From NCBI RefSeq assembly GCF_027943255.1, contig NC_072892.1:123893792-123957791 (forward strand): 64,000 nt of DNA, given 5' to 3'. A model generated the notes under the pieces. That model was not told the DNA's origin. It searched no databases and saw nothing but the letters and a program-made list of their open reading frames with translations. The position numbers and the translations under genes were made by a program. Shown piece after piece: positions 23,401 to 33,640 of the stretch; the stretch's first letter is position 1, and every line of letters begins with the position of its first letter. The stretch comes from Anastrepha obliqua. Taxonomy: Eukaryota; Arthropoda; Insecta; Diptera; Tephritidae.

Positions 23401-24307
23401 GTTTAGTACATCCAAAACTTAATCATTTTCGAGATATTCGTTTCTAATAAAAAAGGAAAAAACATTTTTTTTCTTGTGCGTCCACTTTTTTAGTGTTATT
23501 TGAGGGGTGCAAATTTTTTACATTTTTTTTTATGTTAATTAAAACAAAACATGAAAAAATGAGAAAAAATTTTAACAGATAAAAATGGTTGCTTCATAGA
23601 GTTTTGGTTTTTTTCGATTTTTCACTAAGTATTTTCTTGCTCACAACATTAAATAAAAATTGTATGGAAACTATTTTAAATTTTTTTAAAAACTAATATA
23701 CAATATTATGTTTTTCTAGCTATCCAAAAAGTTACAATAGTCGAAGAATAAGCTAATTTAATAGACTTGACAGGGAGTCCAGCACTCCGTAGCTAAGATG
23801 TCGAGGAAAAATAAGAAGTCCCCTGACCCATCACTAAATGACCTTTAAGCTTCCTGGGATTTTAGCGAAACTAATTAGTCACAGAGGTTATGCTTAAGCA
23901 ATCAAGTTCTTGAGGAGGTGCCTCCAAAGTACAAAGTACAAAGTACATCTCTGGAAGTACAGTGCAGTAATGAAGAAATCGTTATGAGAAACTCAAGGCC
24001 TAGGAGACGTACTTTCATTAAAAAAAAAAAGTATTGGCTAAAGAGCGAGCTATACTCCGAAGTTATCAAAATTAGTTCATCTTGCGTTAATGCCTACTTT
24101 AGGCAAACAGTAAGCAGAGTTTTAAACCCCTAGAACTTAATTATTATATTCCACCCACTCTATTTAGTCTCGATCATAGGCGAAGCCATTAACGTCCTTA
24201 TTTGCTATTTGTCGATGAGAGCCTCATTTGTTAGTTTTGTTTTCCTTTATTGCCCATTGTTGCTTAACTTATAAGTTGAGTACTAACTTTTTTCTTTACG
24301 ATTTTAG
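23401..24307. other. unassigned DNA upstream of the candidate exon
   Basis: AT-rich sequence. The last 35 bases contain TACTAAC and a pyrimidine-rich run ending in AG at 24306-24307, a strong splice acceptor context. The open frame at 23918-24133 shows no family resemblance. Confidence 0.4.
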
Positions 24308-24463
24308 CGGAAGTATCAAACATTTTTATATGTAAAAATACTTCGCATCTCCTACCGCCCAAAACGCTTAAGAGCAGTTCGCGATACTACAGCGTCCGGA
24401 TGTTGGCCTGGTGAAACTTTAATTTCTCAGCCCGAACTCGAAGACATATTTTCCAGCCCATAT
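24308..24463 (+). CDS. candidate internal exon of an unidentified host gene
   Basis: A 156-bp segment is open in only one frame (52 codons, beginning RKYQTFLYVKILRISYRPKR and ending PELEDIFSSPY). It lies between an excellent acceptor (TACTAAC branch-like site, T-rich tract, TTTTAG) and a consensus donor (TAT then GTAAGTATT). Its length is a multiple of three and both boundaries fall between codons, so it could be spliced or skipped without breaking frame. The other two frames contain stops. The frame stays open for about 50 further codons past the donor, and a second weaker donor occurs at about 24558. I do not recognise the protein. It resembles no transposon domain I know. If real, the gene runs on the plus strand with introns spanning much of this window. 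It could still be a chance combination. Confidence 0.5.
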
Positions 24464-25640
24464 GTAAGTATTACTGGTATTTATTTATTTATCCGTTCAT
24501 TCGCAATAAGTATGAAAGGATTTTCACATACAAACGAGATACATAGAAATAGCTGGAGGGTAAGCCACGTGCTGTATTTTGGTTTTTCCGGCATCAGTAA
24601 ATCCCCTTTTATAGTTTAACGCAAACACATACATAGGCACAGAAAAACAGCCATACATATAGGGAGGTTTAAACATTAAACATTTGTGTGCTTCCATTGA
24701 ACGTCGCTAAGGTCAGGCATTAGGCCGCGCTTGCATTCGCATCTATATTACTTATGCATGTATGTTTATGTATGTATATGCATAAGCTCGTCATTTCGCA
24801 CGCACACATGTCCCATAAGCATCACGCCTACTCAAGCGCGCTTTACTCCCACGCCCATTATGGTTACCATTTATTTAGCAACAGCAGCAACAGCAACAGC
24901 AACATCCATAGCAACAGCAGCAAAGCTTCCACGCTCCCACGCGCTTCAGCATTGCTATATTTGGGGATATGCGTAGCCAACCCGAAATAAAGCAAACATT
25001 TTCTAAACAAAACTTTACTACACACAATAAACAACAACAATTGTAAATAACTCTTGCTGTTGCAGGAAGAACGCACCTACTCACACATGCAAACACACAC
25101 ATTTACATACATATGTACAAACAAATATTATGCGTTACTCTGTTAGAAAACTTTTTATTTATGCGCCACAAAGGACCTGCGCAACTATGTTTACCCGCTT
25201 GGTGGGGTTTTCAAATTTGCGCCAGCAATCGCTCTCCAACCGACTGGATGTACACTCACAGATGAATACTTGCACAAAATCATGTGTATACCTATGTAAA
25301 TTGGTGGCGGCATAAGAGTGCGTGTGAAATTTAAAAATATTTAGTGTTGTGGCAAAAAAATTTGCGGGTCCTCCCTTTATACAGAAAAACCCATCTTCTA
25401 TTTCCAACACTTTCCAAAACTAATGAAAGTTGGTTCCGTTTTGTGGTGACAGTTTTAAAGTACGTCCGCATAGTGAATGATTAGCAACAAACCCAGAAAA
25501 ATTAATCCACCTGCACACATATAACAGATTAGCTGCCGAGTTGACAGTCAGCTGTCAAAACTGTTTTGAAGGGTTTTTCTTCATAGAAATTGGTTTGGTG
25601 GAATATTTTATTTTTTTGGTTTCATTAAGTAACGCGTGAT
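24464..25640. other. unassigned DNA with a short CAA/CAG tract
   Basis: No supported gene. AGCAACAGCAGCAACAGCAA-type repeats at 24877-24925 give poly-Ala/Thr, Ser/Asn and Cys frames on different strands, all artefacts of the repeat. Confidence 0.4.
24877..24925 (+). repeat. CAA/CAG-rich imperfect triplet repeat
   Basis: About 16 imperfect CAR/AGC triplets. A polymorphic-looking simple repeat with no coding context. Confidence 0.8.
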
Positions 25641-25649
25641 TTTTTAGCT

Positions 25650-26875
25650 ATAATCTTTTTAAACAGCTGACGCACGTTTCGTGTTTTGTTTCACTGCCAA
25701 ACATCTTCAGTTTGGTCTATAATTTAACCGTAAATCGTCTTACAAACGAACAACGCTTGCAAATCATTGAATTTTATTATAAAAATTCGTGTTCTGTTAA
25801 GAAAGTTTATCGCGCGCTTCTTCCATTTTGTGGTCAGTTTAATCGACCCACTGAAGCGGCTATTCGAGCTATTGTGGCTATATTTAGAACCAAATTTACA
25901 TTATTGGACATCAAACCACCAACACGCTTACGTAGAGTGCGAACTGAAGAATATATCGCAGCTGTATCGGCCAGTGTTAATGATGGCCATCAATTATCGA
26001 TTCGTCGCTGTTCGCAACAATTGGGCCTCTGTTACTCAACAACGTGGAAAATTATGCGAGAGTATTTAGGTGTGAAGCCTTTCAAAATACAGCTGGTGCA
26101 AGAATTGAAGCCGAACGATCGACTGGAACGCAGAATTTTTGGTGAATGGGCTCTTGGAAAGTTGGCCGAAGATCCACTTTTTTATCGAAAAATTGTGTTC
26201 AGCGCCGAAGCTCATTTTTGGATCAATGGGTACGTAAATAAGCAGAATTGTCGATTTTGGAGTGAAGATCAGCCAGAAGAATTGCAAGAGCTAATGTATG
26301 CAAAAAAGTTCACAGTTTGGTGCGGTTTATGGGCTGGAGGTATCATTGGACCGTACTTCTTCAAAGATGCTGCGAATCGTAACGTAACTGTGAATAGTAA
26401 GCGCTACCGTGAAATGATACCCAACTTTTTTTTTGCCCAAAATGCCAGAGCTTGACTTGCATTACATGTGGTTTCAGCAAGACAGTGCCACATGCCACAC
26501 AGCACGCCTAACAATGGACTTGTTAGGAGGCGAGTTCGATGAACATTTTATTTCACGTTCGAGACCTGTCAATTGGCCACCCAGATCGTGCGATATAACG
26601 CCTTTAGATTATTTTTTGTGGGGTAATGTTAAAGCTCATGTCTATTCAGACAAGCCTGCTTCAATAAACGCATTGGAAGACAACACTAAAGAATTTATGT
26701 GTGATATACCGACCGAAACAGTGGAAAGAGTATGCCAAAATTGGACTAAGCGGATGGACCATTTGAAGCGCAGTCGCGGTCAACATTTGCATGAAATAAC
26801 CTTCAAACATTAAATTATATGGGCTGTACTACCGATTAAAATAAAAATTTCATGCATTTTTCTGAATTGTACGTG
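25650..26875 (+). mobile_element. near full-length mariner-like element with DUF4817-type N-terminus
   Basis: It holds a nearly complete transposase (see 25712-26813). The ends are weakly similar in inverted orientation: CTATAATC...GACGCACGTTT at about 25650 against CTATAGGAAAG...ACGCACGTAC read from about 26900 down. These could be diverged terminal repeats. No clear target duplication was assigned. The plus-strand orientation is opposite to the related copies at 30106-30766 and 38881-39563. Confidence 0.75.
25712..26813 (+). pseudogene. mariner-like transposase, three disabling lesions
   Basis: The N-terminal half (25712-26455 frame) carries helix-turn-helix segments NEQRLQIIEFYYKN, NRPTEAAIRAIV, SIRRCSQQLGLCYSTTWKIM and PFKIQLVQELKPND. 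The first catalytic block reads FSAEAHFWINGY where the family has FSDEAHF, so the aspartate codon appears changed by a single base to alanine. A 9-T run at about 26426-26434 shifts the frame. The rest is in the 26433-26813 frame with WFQQDSATCHTA (second aspartate), WPPRSCDITPLDYFLWG (third) and a C-terminus ending RGQHLHEITFKH. The second and third aspartates are 36 residues apart. No ATG precedes NRLTNEQRLQ; the codon there reads GTA. Start lost, frame broken and catalytic residue changed: inactive, but otherwise well preserved. Confidence 0.85.
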
Positions 26876-26984
26876 CGTTTTTTTTGAAAAAACTTTCCTA
26901 TAGTATGAAGAAAAGCCAAAAAAAGCAATAGCGCAATTTGCTGCTAGTAATAGACAGTTGGAGGATGGTTGCTTGTGTAGAAGT

Positions 26985-27476
26985 CCACGCAAGTGTGAAA
27001 AGCACCTGATTGCTATTCACTTGGTAGTGGCGCGGACGATTCTTCTACAAATAGTGCAACAAGCTCACAACTTCCCGGCATCGCCTAAGTATCCTCTGGG
27101 TAGCTTCCGAGCATACGCTTGAGAGCGAGCCAACGTGAGAAGGCGAATAGGCCCAGGATATCTGATTGTACGTTGGGTTTGGAACCCGCCACTTAAAAAT
27201 CCTTCCCCAATGAATATGCCAATAAAGCCTTGGATCAAAACTGGTTAGTCTGATTACGGCACCTGCAAACGAATTAAGGACTATGATTTGAGTGCATGCA
27301 GCTGGAATGTCTGGCCCGTTAATGAGGAAGGTGCTTCTGCCCGGCTAGTGAGATCAAAGGCTAAGGCTGACATCACTGCCATTCAAGAGATGAAGGCACG
27401 ATGAGCATTGCATCTTGCGACGTCTACTACAGCTGACATGTAAAGGAGCGAAAATACGGTGTTGGATTTAATGTGG
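26985..27476 (+). mobile_element. 5' part of an RTE-type LINE (endonuclease start)
   Basis: The end of this stretch reads CSWNVWPVNEEGASARLVRS and KAKADITAIQEM in one frame, then CDVYYS and KERKYGVGFNVGK in another. These are the WNVR / ADI.AIQEM / CDVYYS motifs of the apurinic-type endonuclease at the N-terminus of RTE-like LINEs. Upstream DNA from 26985 is probably the 5' untranslated region. Similarity stops at about 27476, where RNase H of a different LINE begins. Confidence 0.6.
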
Positions 27477-28107
27477 GAAAGAGAATCCGATCGCCGCCCA
27501 TACAATTTTTTCACCGATGGATCCAAAATAACGGAAGGAGTAGAAGCGGCTGTCTACTGCCCGCAGTTCGATCTCCAAAAGTCTTTCAGGCTTTCTAATG
27601 ATTGTAGCATATTTCAAGCTGAGATCTATACTGTAACCAAAGCAGCTAGCTCGGATTGCATGCAACACTCTAGACTCAAAATGGACGAGCTCTGCGAGAA
27701 TGCATATGTCAATATTTATTGGGTACCAGGGCACAAGGGAATGGAGGGAATTGAGAGAGTTGATGAGCCTAGTCAAGGTGAGTACGTCGAACATATATCC
27801 CTCACTTGAAAGGAGGAACTAACTCTGGAAGAGCGAAGCACATGGATAAGGTGAGATGTCTACCTTGTGGAGAGGAGAATGAGAGGGCGGTCCACTTTCT
27901 GTGCGTCTGCCCAGCCTTCGCTTGGATCAGAACTCGGGTCTTTAACTGTGATATGTTAAAAAGCGACTACCTGGGCGCCACAAGATCTACTCAGATTTCT
28001 TCGGAGGTCAAGTAGATTTAAATAAAATTAAAAAGGGAACCCGAGTGCAGTACAATAGGATTAATGTTGTCTGAGCACCGTACTTGCAAACAAAAAACAA
28101 TCTGAAA
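27477..28107 (+). mobile_element. RNase-H LINE 3' part, family shared with 52203-52714
   Basis: An open frame (27459-27809) contains FFTDGSKITEGVEAAVYCPQ, SIFQAEIYTVTKAA, a deletion removing the DSQ block, and IYWVPGHKGMEGIERVDEPS. The next frame gives a C-terminal cysteine motif CLPCGEENERAVHFLCVCPAF. The 3' untranslated part (28010-28080) closely matches 52615-52680, including TAAAAAGGGAACCCGAGTGC, so both insertions derive from one family. An A-rich tail occurs at about 28088-28098. Confidence 0.75.
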
Positions 28108-28400
28108 GAACCGTCTATGTGGGAAGCCTCGACCTCCCGCAGAATTGCCAAAATAATGCTGCGAACTTGCAACACGAAAACCACCAACTTTATTTTATCA
28201 CTCTCAAGAGGGGAATGCAAAATATTGCTTGTAGTACGGACGGGACATTGTCTCACTCCATATCAAGCAGCTAAAATGGAATTGGTCCAGAACGACGCAT
28301 GTGACTTATGCGAAGAAGAATGGGAATTTATGATTACGCAAAAAAATAAGCACTACTCCATGGACCACCCTGTACATGCATATGCAGTTCCGCAAATCCA
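28108..28400 (+). mobile_element. C-terminal fragment of another RNase-H LINE
   Basis: WEASTSRRIAKIMLRTCNTK, FILSLSRGECKILLVVRTGH and DACDLCEEEWEF form the region after RNase H (LSR ... L.G.LTGH ... C.LC.EE) of I-type LINEs. It lies directly after the A-rich tail of the preceding element. It loses similarity at the WE(F)MIT point. Confidence 0.6.
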
Positions 28401-29407
28401 TTCCACATATTGTGATTTTAAGTCCACGGCTACCAACAATTCAACAATTTGTGGCAACAGTCATGCACAAGCCTTTCTTTTTTTTACTACTATTTTTCCG
28501 CCGTATTTGTGATGCGGCGTTACAAAACTGTCTGTCATGCGGCTCGGATTCGCTGCTGTGCTTAACGTTCTGTTGTGGCATACAAACCCAATCACATTTC
28601 CCATTCAGAACACATTCTTCAAATATTGATTTTGGAAATTTGTTTAAAATAAAGCGACGGCAGCCACCGGCAGTTGGTTGCTGCATGCAACAAACAAGAG
28701 CAAAACAAATGCATACAAAACTCAGATTGATAGAGTCAGTTGTGTTGTATGGCGGTGCTGCCAACAAAAGATACTGATTCTCTAAGCTTCTATCTACGCT
28801 CTCGACTCCTTTAATCCAGCTGCCTTGTTTTCCCACATACTAGAAATATTTATATAGACATTTTATGCAGTGTATTTATAATCAAACAATTTCAGATATT
28901 GTACGTATTTACTCTTTTTTGCAAATTTTCCAATCTACACTCTTATACGAACGCACATCATGGCGTACATTGGGTTAATGCTTCCTTTTTTCATAGGAGG
29001 CGGAAAAAAGCACAAAGCAAATGGAATTTCCCCAAGTCACGATGATACTAAAAATTGTACAGTACAATAAAAACTTGTGAATGAGTTCGGTAGGCACTAA
29101 ATATTTTAGAGAAAATGACAAATAATAAAAAATAAATAAAATAAAATGCCTACGACTGTGGTTGGCGGCAAATATTTCACAATCAGCAATGAACAATGAA
29201 CTACACGCGTGCACTCTATTGCATGTGGGTCTGTGTGTAGTTTGCTTAGTGTTTTGTTTTTGGCGCTACAATATAATGGAATATATTTAATGGCTTCTAA
29301 ATAGCAGTACATAAAAAAGTTTTTAGCTATAAATTTGAAACTCAATTCAAGTTGTATCGATACAATATAAATATCCATATGTAAGTATCTGTGAACACAC
29401 ATACATA
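28401..29407. other. unassigned DNA
   Basis: No gene or repeat supported. Open frames on both strands (28376-28836) overlap and lack motifs. Confidence 0.4.
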
Positions 29408-29870
29408 CTGTGAGCGTCAAAAGAAAGTGTACACCACTTATTGATAAGTTGTGACCATTTATTTATTTACTTTGTAATTTCAACTTTTAATAACAAAATA
29501 GTTAAAACTATAACAAACACCTTATGAAGCAAAGTTTCGAACTTTACATAAACTTCCTAAGAACTCAACAAATTTTGATCAAACTTTTTTCGCAGAATTT
29601 TTAAAAAAATTTGGGTTATGCAGTTCTACAGAGCATTGAATTTTACTATAATGAAGTTCGAATTTCAAGTGGTTCAAAAATTGTGTTGATTTTTGGCAAT
29701 TTTTTCTGTAGACGGCTGTGGGTGTTCCTCTCCAATTGAGAAAATACACAAAATTGACCTACTTGAAACTTGCACTTTATTACACCAAAATTTTTCTGAG
29801 AATTCGGAATTCGGTGAATTTTTGCAAATTTTATACAAAGCAAAACTTTGCTATATAAGCCTTTGTTGTA

Positions 29871-30892
29871 CAAGGTGGCGCAAAAGTAACCTTGCGATGT
29901 TTTTTGGCTGTAATTTAAAAAAAAATGAAAAACTTTGACTCTTCTTGTGGATTATTTTTATTTGGTTTTTTAATTTTTTTTTACATCAAGTCGAGAATAT
30001 GTTGTCATGTAAATGGCCGCCGCCACAGTTGATTGCCATTTGAGTCCTTTTTATGGCATTTTGCATCACTTTGGCCAAAACTTCCGGCGATAGGTCCTCA
30101 CATTCTTAACGGATATTGTCTTTAAGAGCTGCAAGAGTCTGAGGCTTGTTGACATAAACCCGCGACTTCAAAAAGCCCCACAAAAAGAAGTCCGGAGCGG
30201 TCAAATCAGGCGATCTTGCTGGCCAGTGCAAATCTACAAAACGGGAGATTAGGCGCCCGGGAAATGCATCCTTCAGCATATCGGTTGTGGCACGTGCAGT
30301 GTGTGCCGTTGCACCGTCCTGTTGGAACCACATGTTTTCCAATCCCAATTCATCAAGTTGCGGCAAAAAGAACTCGTTGATCATTGCTCTGTAGCGCTCA
30401 CCACTCACAGTAACCGTTTGGCACGCGACTTCTTCGAAGAAAAAAGGTCCGATGACTCCTCCAGCGAAAACAGCACACCATATAGTGACTTTGAGCGGGT
30501 GTAATGGCATTTGCGTGGCACGTCGTCTGGTCGATGTCGACGGCGCTTCCATGACATCCTCGGCTACAGCAGCAATATTCTCTGCAGAAGGGCTACTCCG
30601 GGGTCTGCCACGCCTGGCAGCATCTCGTGTTGTGGCAGTCTCTTCGAGGCGTTGGACGACGAGGAAATCTGCGTCGAAATGCACGCTGTGCCAAAGTCAC
30701 CGACCGATTATTGGTCAAATAAATAGTCAGCAATATTCCACGTTCTGGAGCAGTGTAGCGTAACATTGTTTATTAACGTGTATTTCGCATGTGTTTACAT
30801 TAGCATGTGTTTACAAAGTAGAACTGACATTAGGGGCCAGTCGCAAAATTTATAGCATTTTCTGATAGGAGGATTACTTTAGCGCCACCTGT
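29871..30892 (-). mobile_element. internally deleted mariner-like element (DUF4817 type)
   Basis: Terminal inverted repeats share GGTGGCGCxAAAGTAAxC (about 29874-29891 and 30871-30888 reverse complement), with TA at 29869-29870 and 30893-30894. The minus-strand coding remnant starts about 30766 (MLRYTAPERG, AQRAFRRRF), continues RRGRPRSSPSAENIAAVAED and STSTRRRATQM, then jumps to LHPLKVTIWCAVFAGGVIGP. The jump deletes the remainder of the DNA-binding domain and the whole first catalytic block. FQQDGATAHTARA and WPARSPDLTAPDFFLWGFLK retain the second and third aspartates. It is non-autonomous and nested inside the Tc1-type element. Confidence 0.8.
30106..30684 (-). pseudogene. mariner-like transposase lacking the first catalytic block
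   Basis: A 192-codon open segment. The N-terminal 19 residues are out of frame relative to the domain (true frame MLRYTAPERG...). Residues about 25-58 retain the RRGRPRSSPSAENIAAV linker and STSTRRRA. Residues about 60-190 retain FAGGVIGPFFFEE, FQQDGATAHTA and SPDLTAPDFFLWG. The FSDEAHF motif normally between them is absent. Nothing after LAALKDNIR is in frame; the stop is a single-codon change. Confidence 0.75.
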
Positions 30893-31008
30893 TAGTATGA
30901 ACTGTATTTCTATAAACAAATAATTAAAATTAAAAAATAAGCAAATAGTCAGAAAATGTCAATATATAGTGTAAACTTTCTTTTGACGTTGGCTGTATAT
31001 ATAAGAAG

Positions 31009-31687
31009 AAAGTTTGAATACTTTTAATCAATATCAATTTATAAATTGTATGGTTTTTTAACTTTTATCTAAATTCAGGTGATAATAGGTTGAGCTGTTC
31101 TTCGTTCAATTTTATGTACATTGTTTAGAATTTCTGCTGAAATTGAACGCCATCCATTGCTGAGTGATATCGAATAGCCAGTTGGAGTTTATTTTTGTTA
31201 TGAAAATTGAGTTTGCCGAAGTAAGAAAGATACATTTTTTTATTGCCTTTTTTTTCTTTTTTTTTGGCTTTGCTTGGTTTTAGTTTGTATACCCGAGTAT
31301 GACTGCACTCGAATTCCGAGTTCCTAGTCGAAGTAGCACTCAGTAATTAAGCCAGTGCGCTTGATATTCTCTCTATTTCAATAAGTACGGCGCGACTATT
31401 AAGCAACGAAACTGACTCTGCTCTAGAAGAAGTGAAATCTGCAGCTGTTTAGATGAGTTCTGCTCATTTGATACCCGATTTTCTACTCCCTATTTGATAT
31501 TTCTGACTTCTGGTAACAAATCAACTTGATTATTTTGCGTCGCTAAAAAAATTTTACCCTGGTGGAATAATAAGGTTACCTTTTATATTTTGCATGTTTT
31601 CAAGGCTACGTGTGATGAGCTGTAACTGGTTATTTTTTTTATTTGTTCTTTTTTCGCTGAGTTGAAAAATTTATCTGGCTCAAGAGA
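31009..31687. other. unassigned DNA
   Basis: AT-rich, no supported feature. It precedes the mariner N-terminal piece. Confidence 0.35.
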
Positions 31688-31785
31688 TGGAATCCGCTTG
31701 TGAAAATGTTCGTCCGATGATTTATTACAATGTTGCACGTGACTTATCGAGACAAGAGATCAACTTTCTTCGAAACAGAAGGAAA
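31688..31785 (+). mobile_element. N-terminal piece of a mariner (DD34D-type)
   Basis: The reading CENVRPMIYYNVARDLSRQE matches the first helices of mariner transposases (family wording close to FRAMIYYDFKRGLSQQE). Similarity ends at about 31770, exactly where the minus-strand LINE tail begins. The remainder of the gene probably resumes at about 32400, so this is the 5' part of a split element. Confidence 0.55.
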
Positions 31786-32345
31786 AGAACCAAACAGGTG
31801 GAAAAAAGAGCAAGGCACTTTGGATTAGAAGCTGACGACGAACAGTGGCTAATTACCTTCGCATTAACCGCTTCAAGCTGCTGATGAATTTCACCAAGGG
31901 TATGACGTTTAAGCCTGCAATATCCGCAGGTGTAGCAAAAAAATGAGAGCACAGAGGTCTAAATTTTTACCTGGCTGTGATAATTCCACATCATCCTTCA
32001 GACAGTTTCTGCTGAAAGGACTTGAAGCAATCCCAAGGCACTGCATGGACATCTAACGGACAATGTCCGATAAAAATACATACCAAACTCGATAGCAGCG
32101 GCATTAAACTCCGCAGGGCCCGAAGAAACGCACGATTTCGCTCGTTTCCAGGAGTAAGTCACAAATTCTCAAGGGAACCCGAATCCTCTTGTCTTGCGAT
32201 GAAATCGTCTCCGGGGTCCCCTGTCTAGCCTGCTCATTAGTCCAACAGTCCTCTATACCGCTGTGACTGGGAACCCAAATGAAATTAAGGTTGAAGTATG
32301 CCTCGCTTAATTTCGAACGCACAAACAACGAGCCCATTCATGTCA
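31786..32345 (-). mobile_element. LINE 3' fragment, family shared with 46345-47130
   Basis: Read down the minus strand: GSLFVRSKLSEAYFNLNFIW, WVPSHSGIEDCWTNEQARQG and RIRVPLRICDLL, then the degenerate C-terminus. At nucleotide level 31890-31940 (GCAATATCCGCAGGTGTAGC) and the purine-rich 3' part match the copy at 46440-46610. It separates the two mariner pieces and so appears to have inserted into the mariner. Confidence 0.65.
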
Positions 32346-32389
32346 ATTGGTGTAAATAAATTACGAAGAATTTCAGCCACGGTACTTCA

Positions 32390-33010
32390 AAGTGCGTCTA
32401 TGAAATCGGAATAGGTGCACATGAGCAGCAAACAAAACATCAATCGACAGTATGGGAGTTCCAAGACGAGACAAATCCAATAAAAGTTAGAAGAGGCACC
32501 TCAAAGTAAATGGTCGCCGGTTTTTTCGGGAAATCTGGTCATATTGCAACTGTACTACTAACTACTTAGAACAGTCAATTCCGAGTGTTATACACCCATC
32601 TCTTTCCAAGAAGTTTGCCAAGAATTAAGGAAAACCAACCGACAAAAACGAATCATCCATGTGAACACAATGCAAGCTCTCATGCTTCGGCTCACGCAAG
32701 CGAACTCTCAAACTCTCAAAAGATCGAATTAATAGGTCATCCGCTTTATAGTCCTGATTTGGCACTTAATGATTTGTTTTTGTTACCAAACATCAAAAAT
32801 AAAATGCGAGGTCAACGTTTTCCAACGCCTGAAGACGCTGTTGATGCAGCTTTAAGCAGCTCGTTTTGGAGGTATCCACTGCTGATGGCAAAAGTGCTTT
32901 GAAAATTGGTTCAGGCGAATGCAGTAGTGCATTGATTTCCAAGGAGAATATTTGGAAGAACAATAAAGTCATCTGCATTATGATTTTACTATGTTTTCAT
33001 TATAGGGCAT
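32390..33010 (+). mobile_element. C-terminal part of a mariner (DD34D-type)
   Basis: The stretch reads QSTVWEFQDETNPIKVRRGT, MVAGFFGKSGHIATVLL, NASSHASAHASEL, LIGHPLYSPDLALNDLFLLP and IKNKMRGQRFPTPEDAVDA. This is the mariner catalytic core with the third motif SPDLALND intact and the second reading EHNASSH where HHDNASSH is expected, so that aspartate is lost. It is continuous with the family of the N-terminal piece at 31688, the LINE lying between. Confidence 0.7.
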
Positions 33011-33159
33011 GAAATATAAAAGGCAACCCTCGTAATGAGGCAGCTTTCTCTGTTCATTTTCTAACATTCGACTGCCTTACATTTACCAATCTGTGAAATA
33101 TCATTTACTGGGAGTTAAAAATACTGAAGTCAAGCTATATGCCAATTTTTAGAAAAACG
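33011..33159. other. short spacer
   Basis: No feature; between mariner 3' flank and LINE remnant. Confidence 0.35.
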
Positions 33160-33640
33160 TGGACGGATGAAGGCGCGGGTGGACAATTGAAATTTGAAAA
33201 AAGCAAGCCAAAACTCGGGAAAGGAAAAGGGTAGATAGTCAAGGAAGAAAAGAGAGAGAGAAATTGATAGGATAGAATAGAGACAGAGATAGAGATAGTT
33301 AAACCTGTAAGAAATTTAGAGATTCTTTGCACAATCTGCGTAAACTAATTTTACTCATTCTCATGACATCGGAGCCCAAAATTTGTAGCCTTGCTGTAGC
33401 AAAGAGAAAATGCTCACAGAGAAGATACTCCATGCTATCCGTTAGCGCGAAGCAAAACAAGCAAATCGGGTCCTCAATGATTCCAATTGTGGTCATATGC
33501 TGACCCCATGGGTTGTGTTCTGTAATAATACCGACAATAAACCGAACGTCTTTTCAACCAAGTTTTAGAAGAAAGCCCGACAGTTTTCTGTATGGGCTTG
33601 CCACAAATCAATTTGCAGTTCTGCAGCGTTCTAGACCGGA
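33160..33640 (-). mobile_element. LINE C-terminal fragment
   Basis: The reading RFIVGIITEHNPWGQHMTTI, GIIEDPICLFCFALTDSMEY and LLCEHFLFATARLQILG corresponds to the LTGH...C..C...EHLLCEC end of RNase-H LINEs, with a serviceable open frame at 33299-33496. The 3' part is purine-rich on the plus strand (33240-33298), giving GAGAGA/ATAGAG simple repeats. Confidence 0.65.

Larger units (their letters stand above)
29408..30995. mobile_element. Tc1-type element remnant hosting a nested mariner
   Basis: The outer ends are inverted repeats: 29408-29435 (CTGTGAGCGTCAAAAGAAAG...) and 30968-30995 (reverse complement CAGCCAACGTCAAAAGAAAG...). They match at 22 of 28 positions and each lies next to TA. The central AACGTCAAAAG-type block resembles Tc1-family termini. 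Removing the nested 1.02-kb element leaves about 565 bp with no intact transposase, so the outer element was probably already a non-autonomous derivative. Confidence 0.7.
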
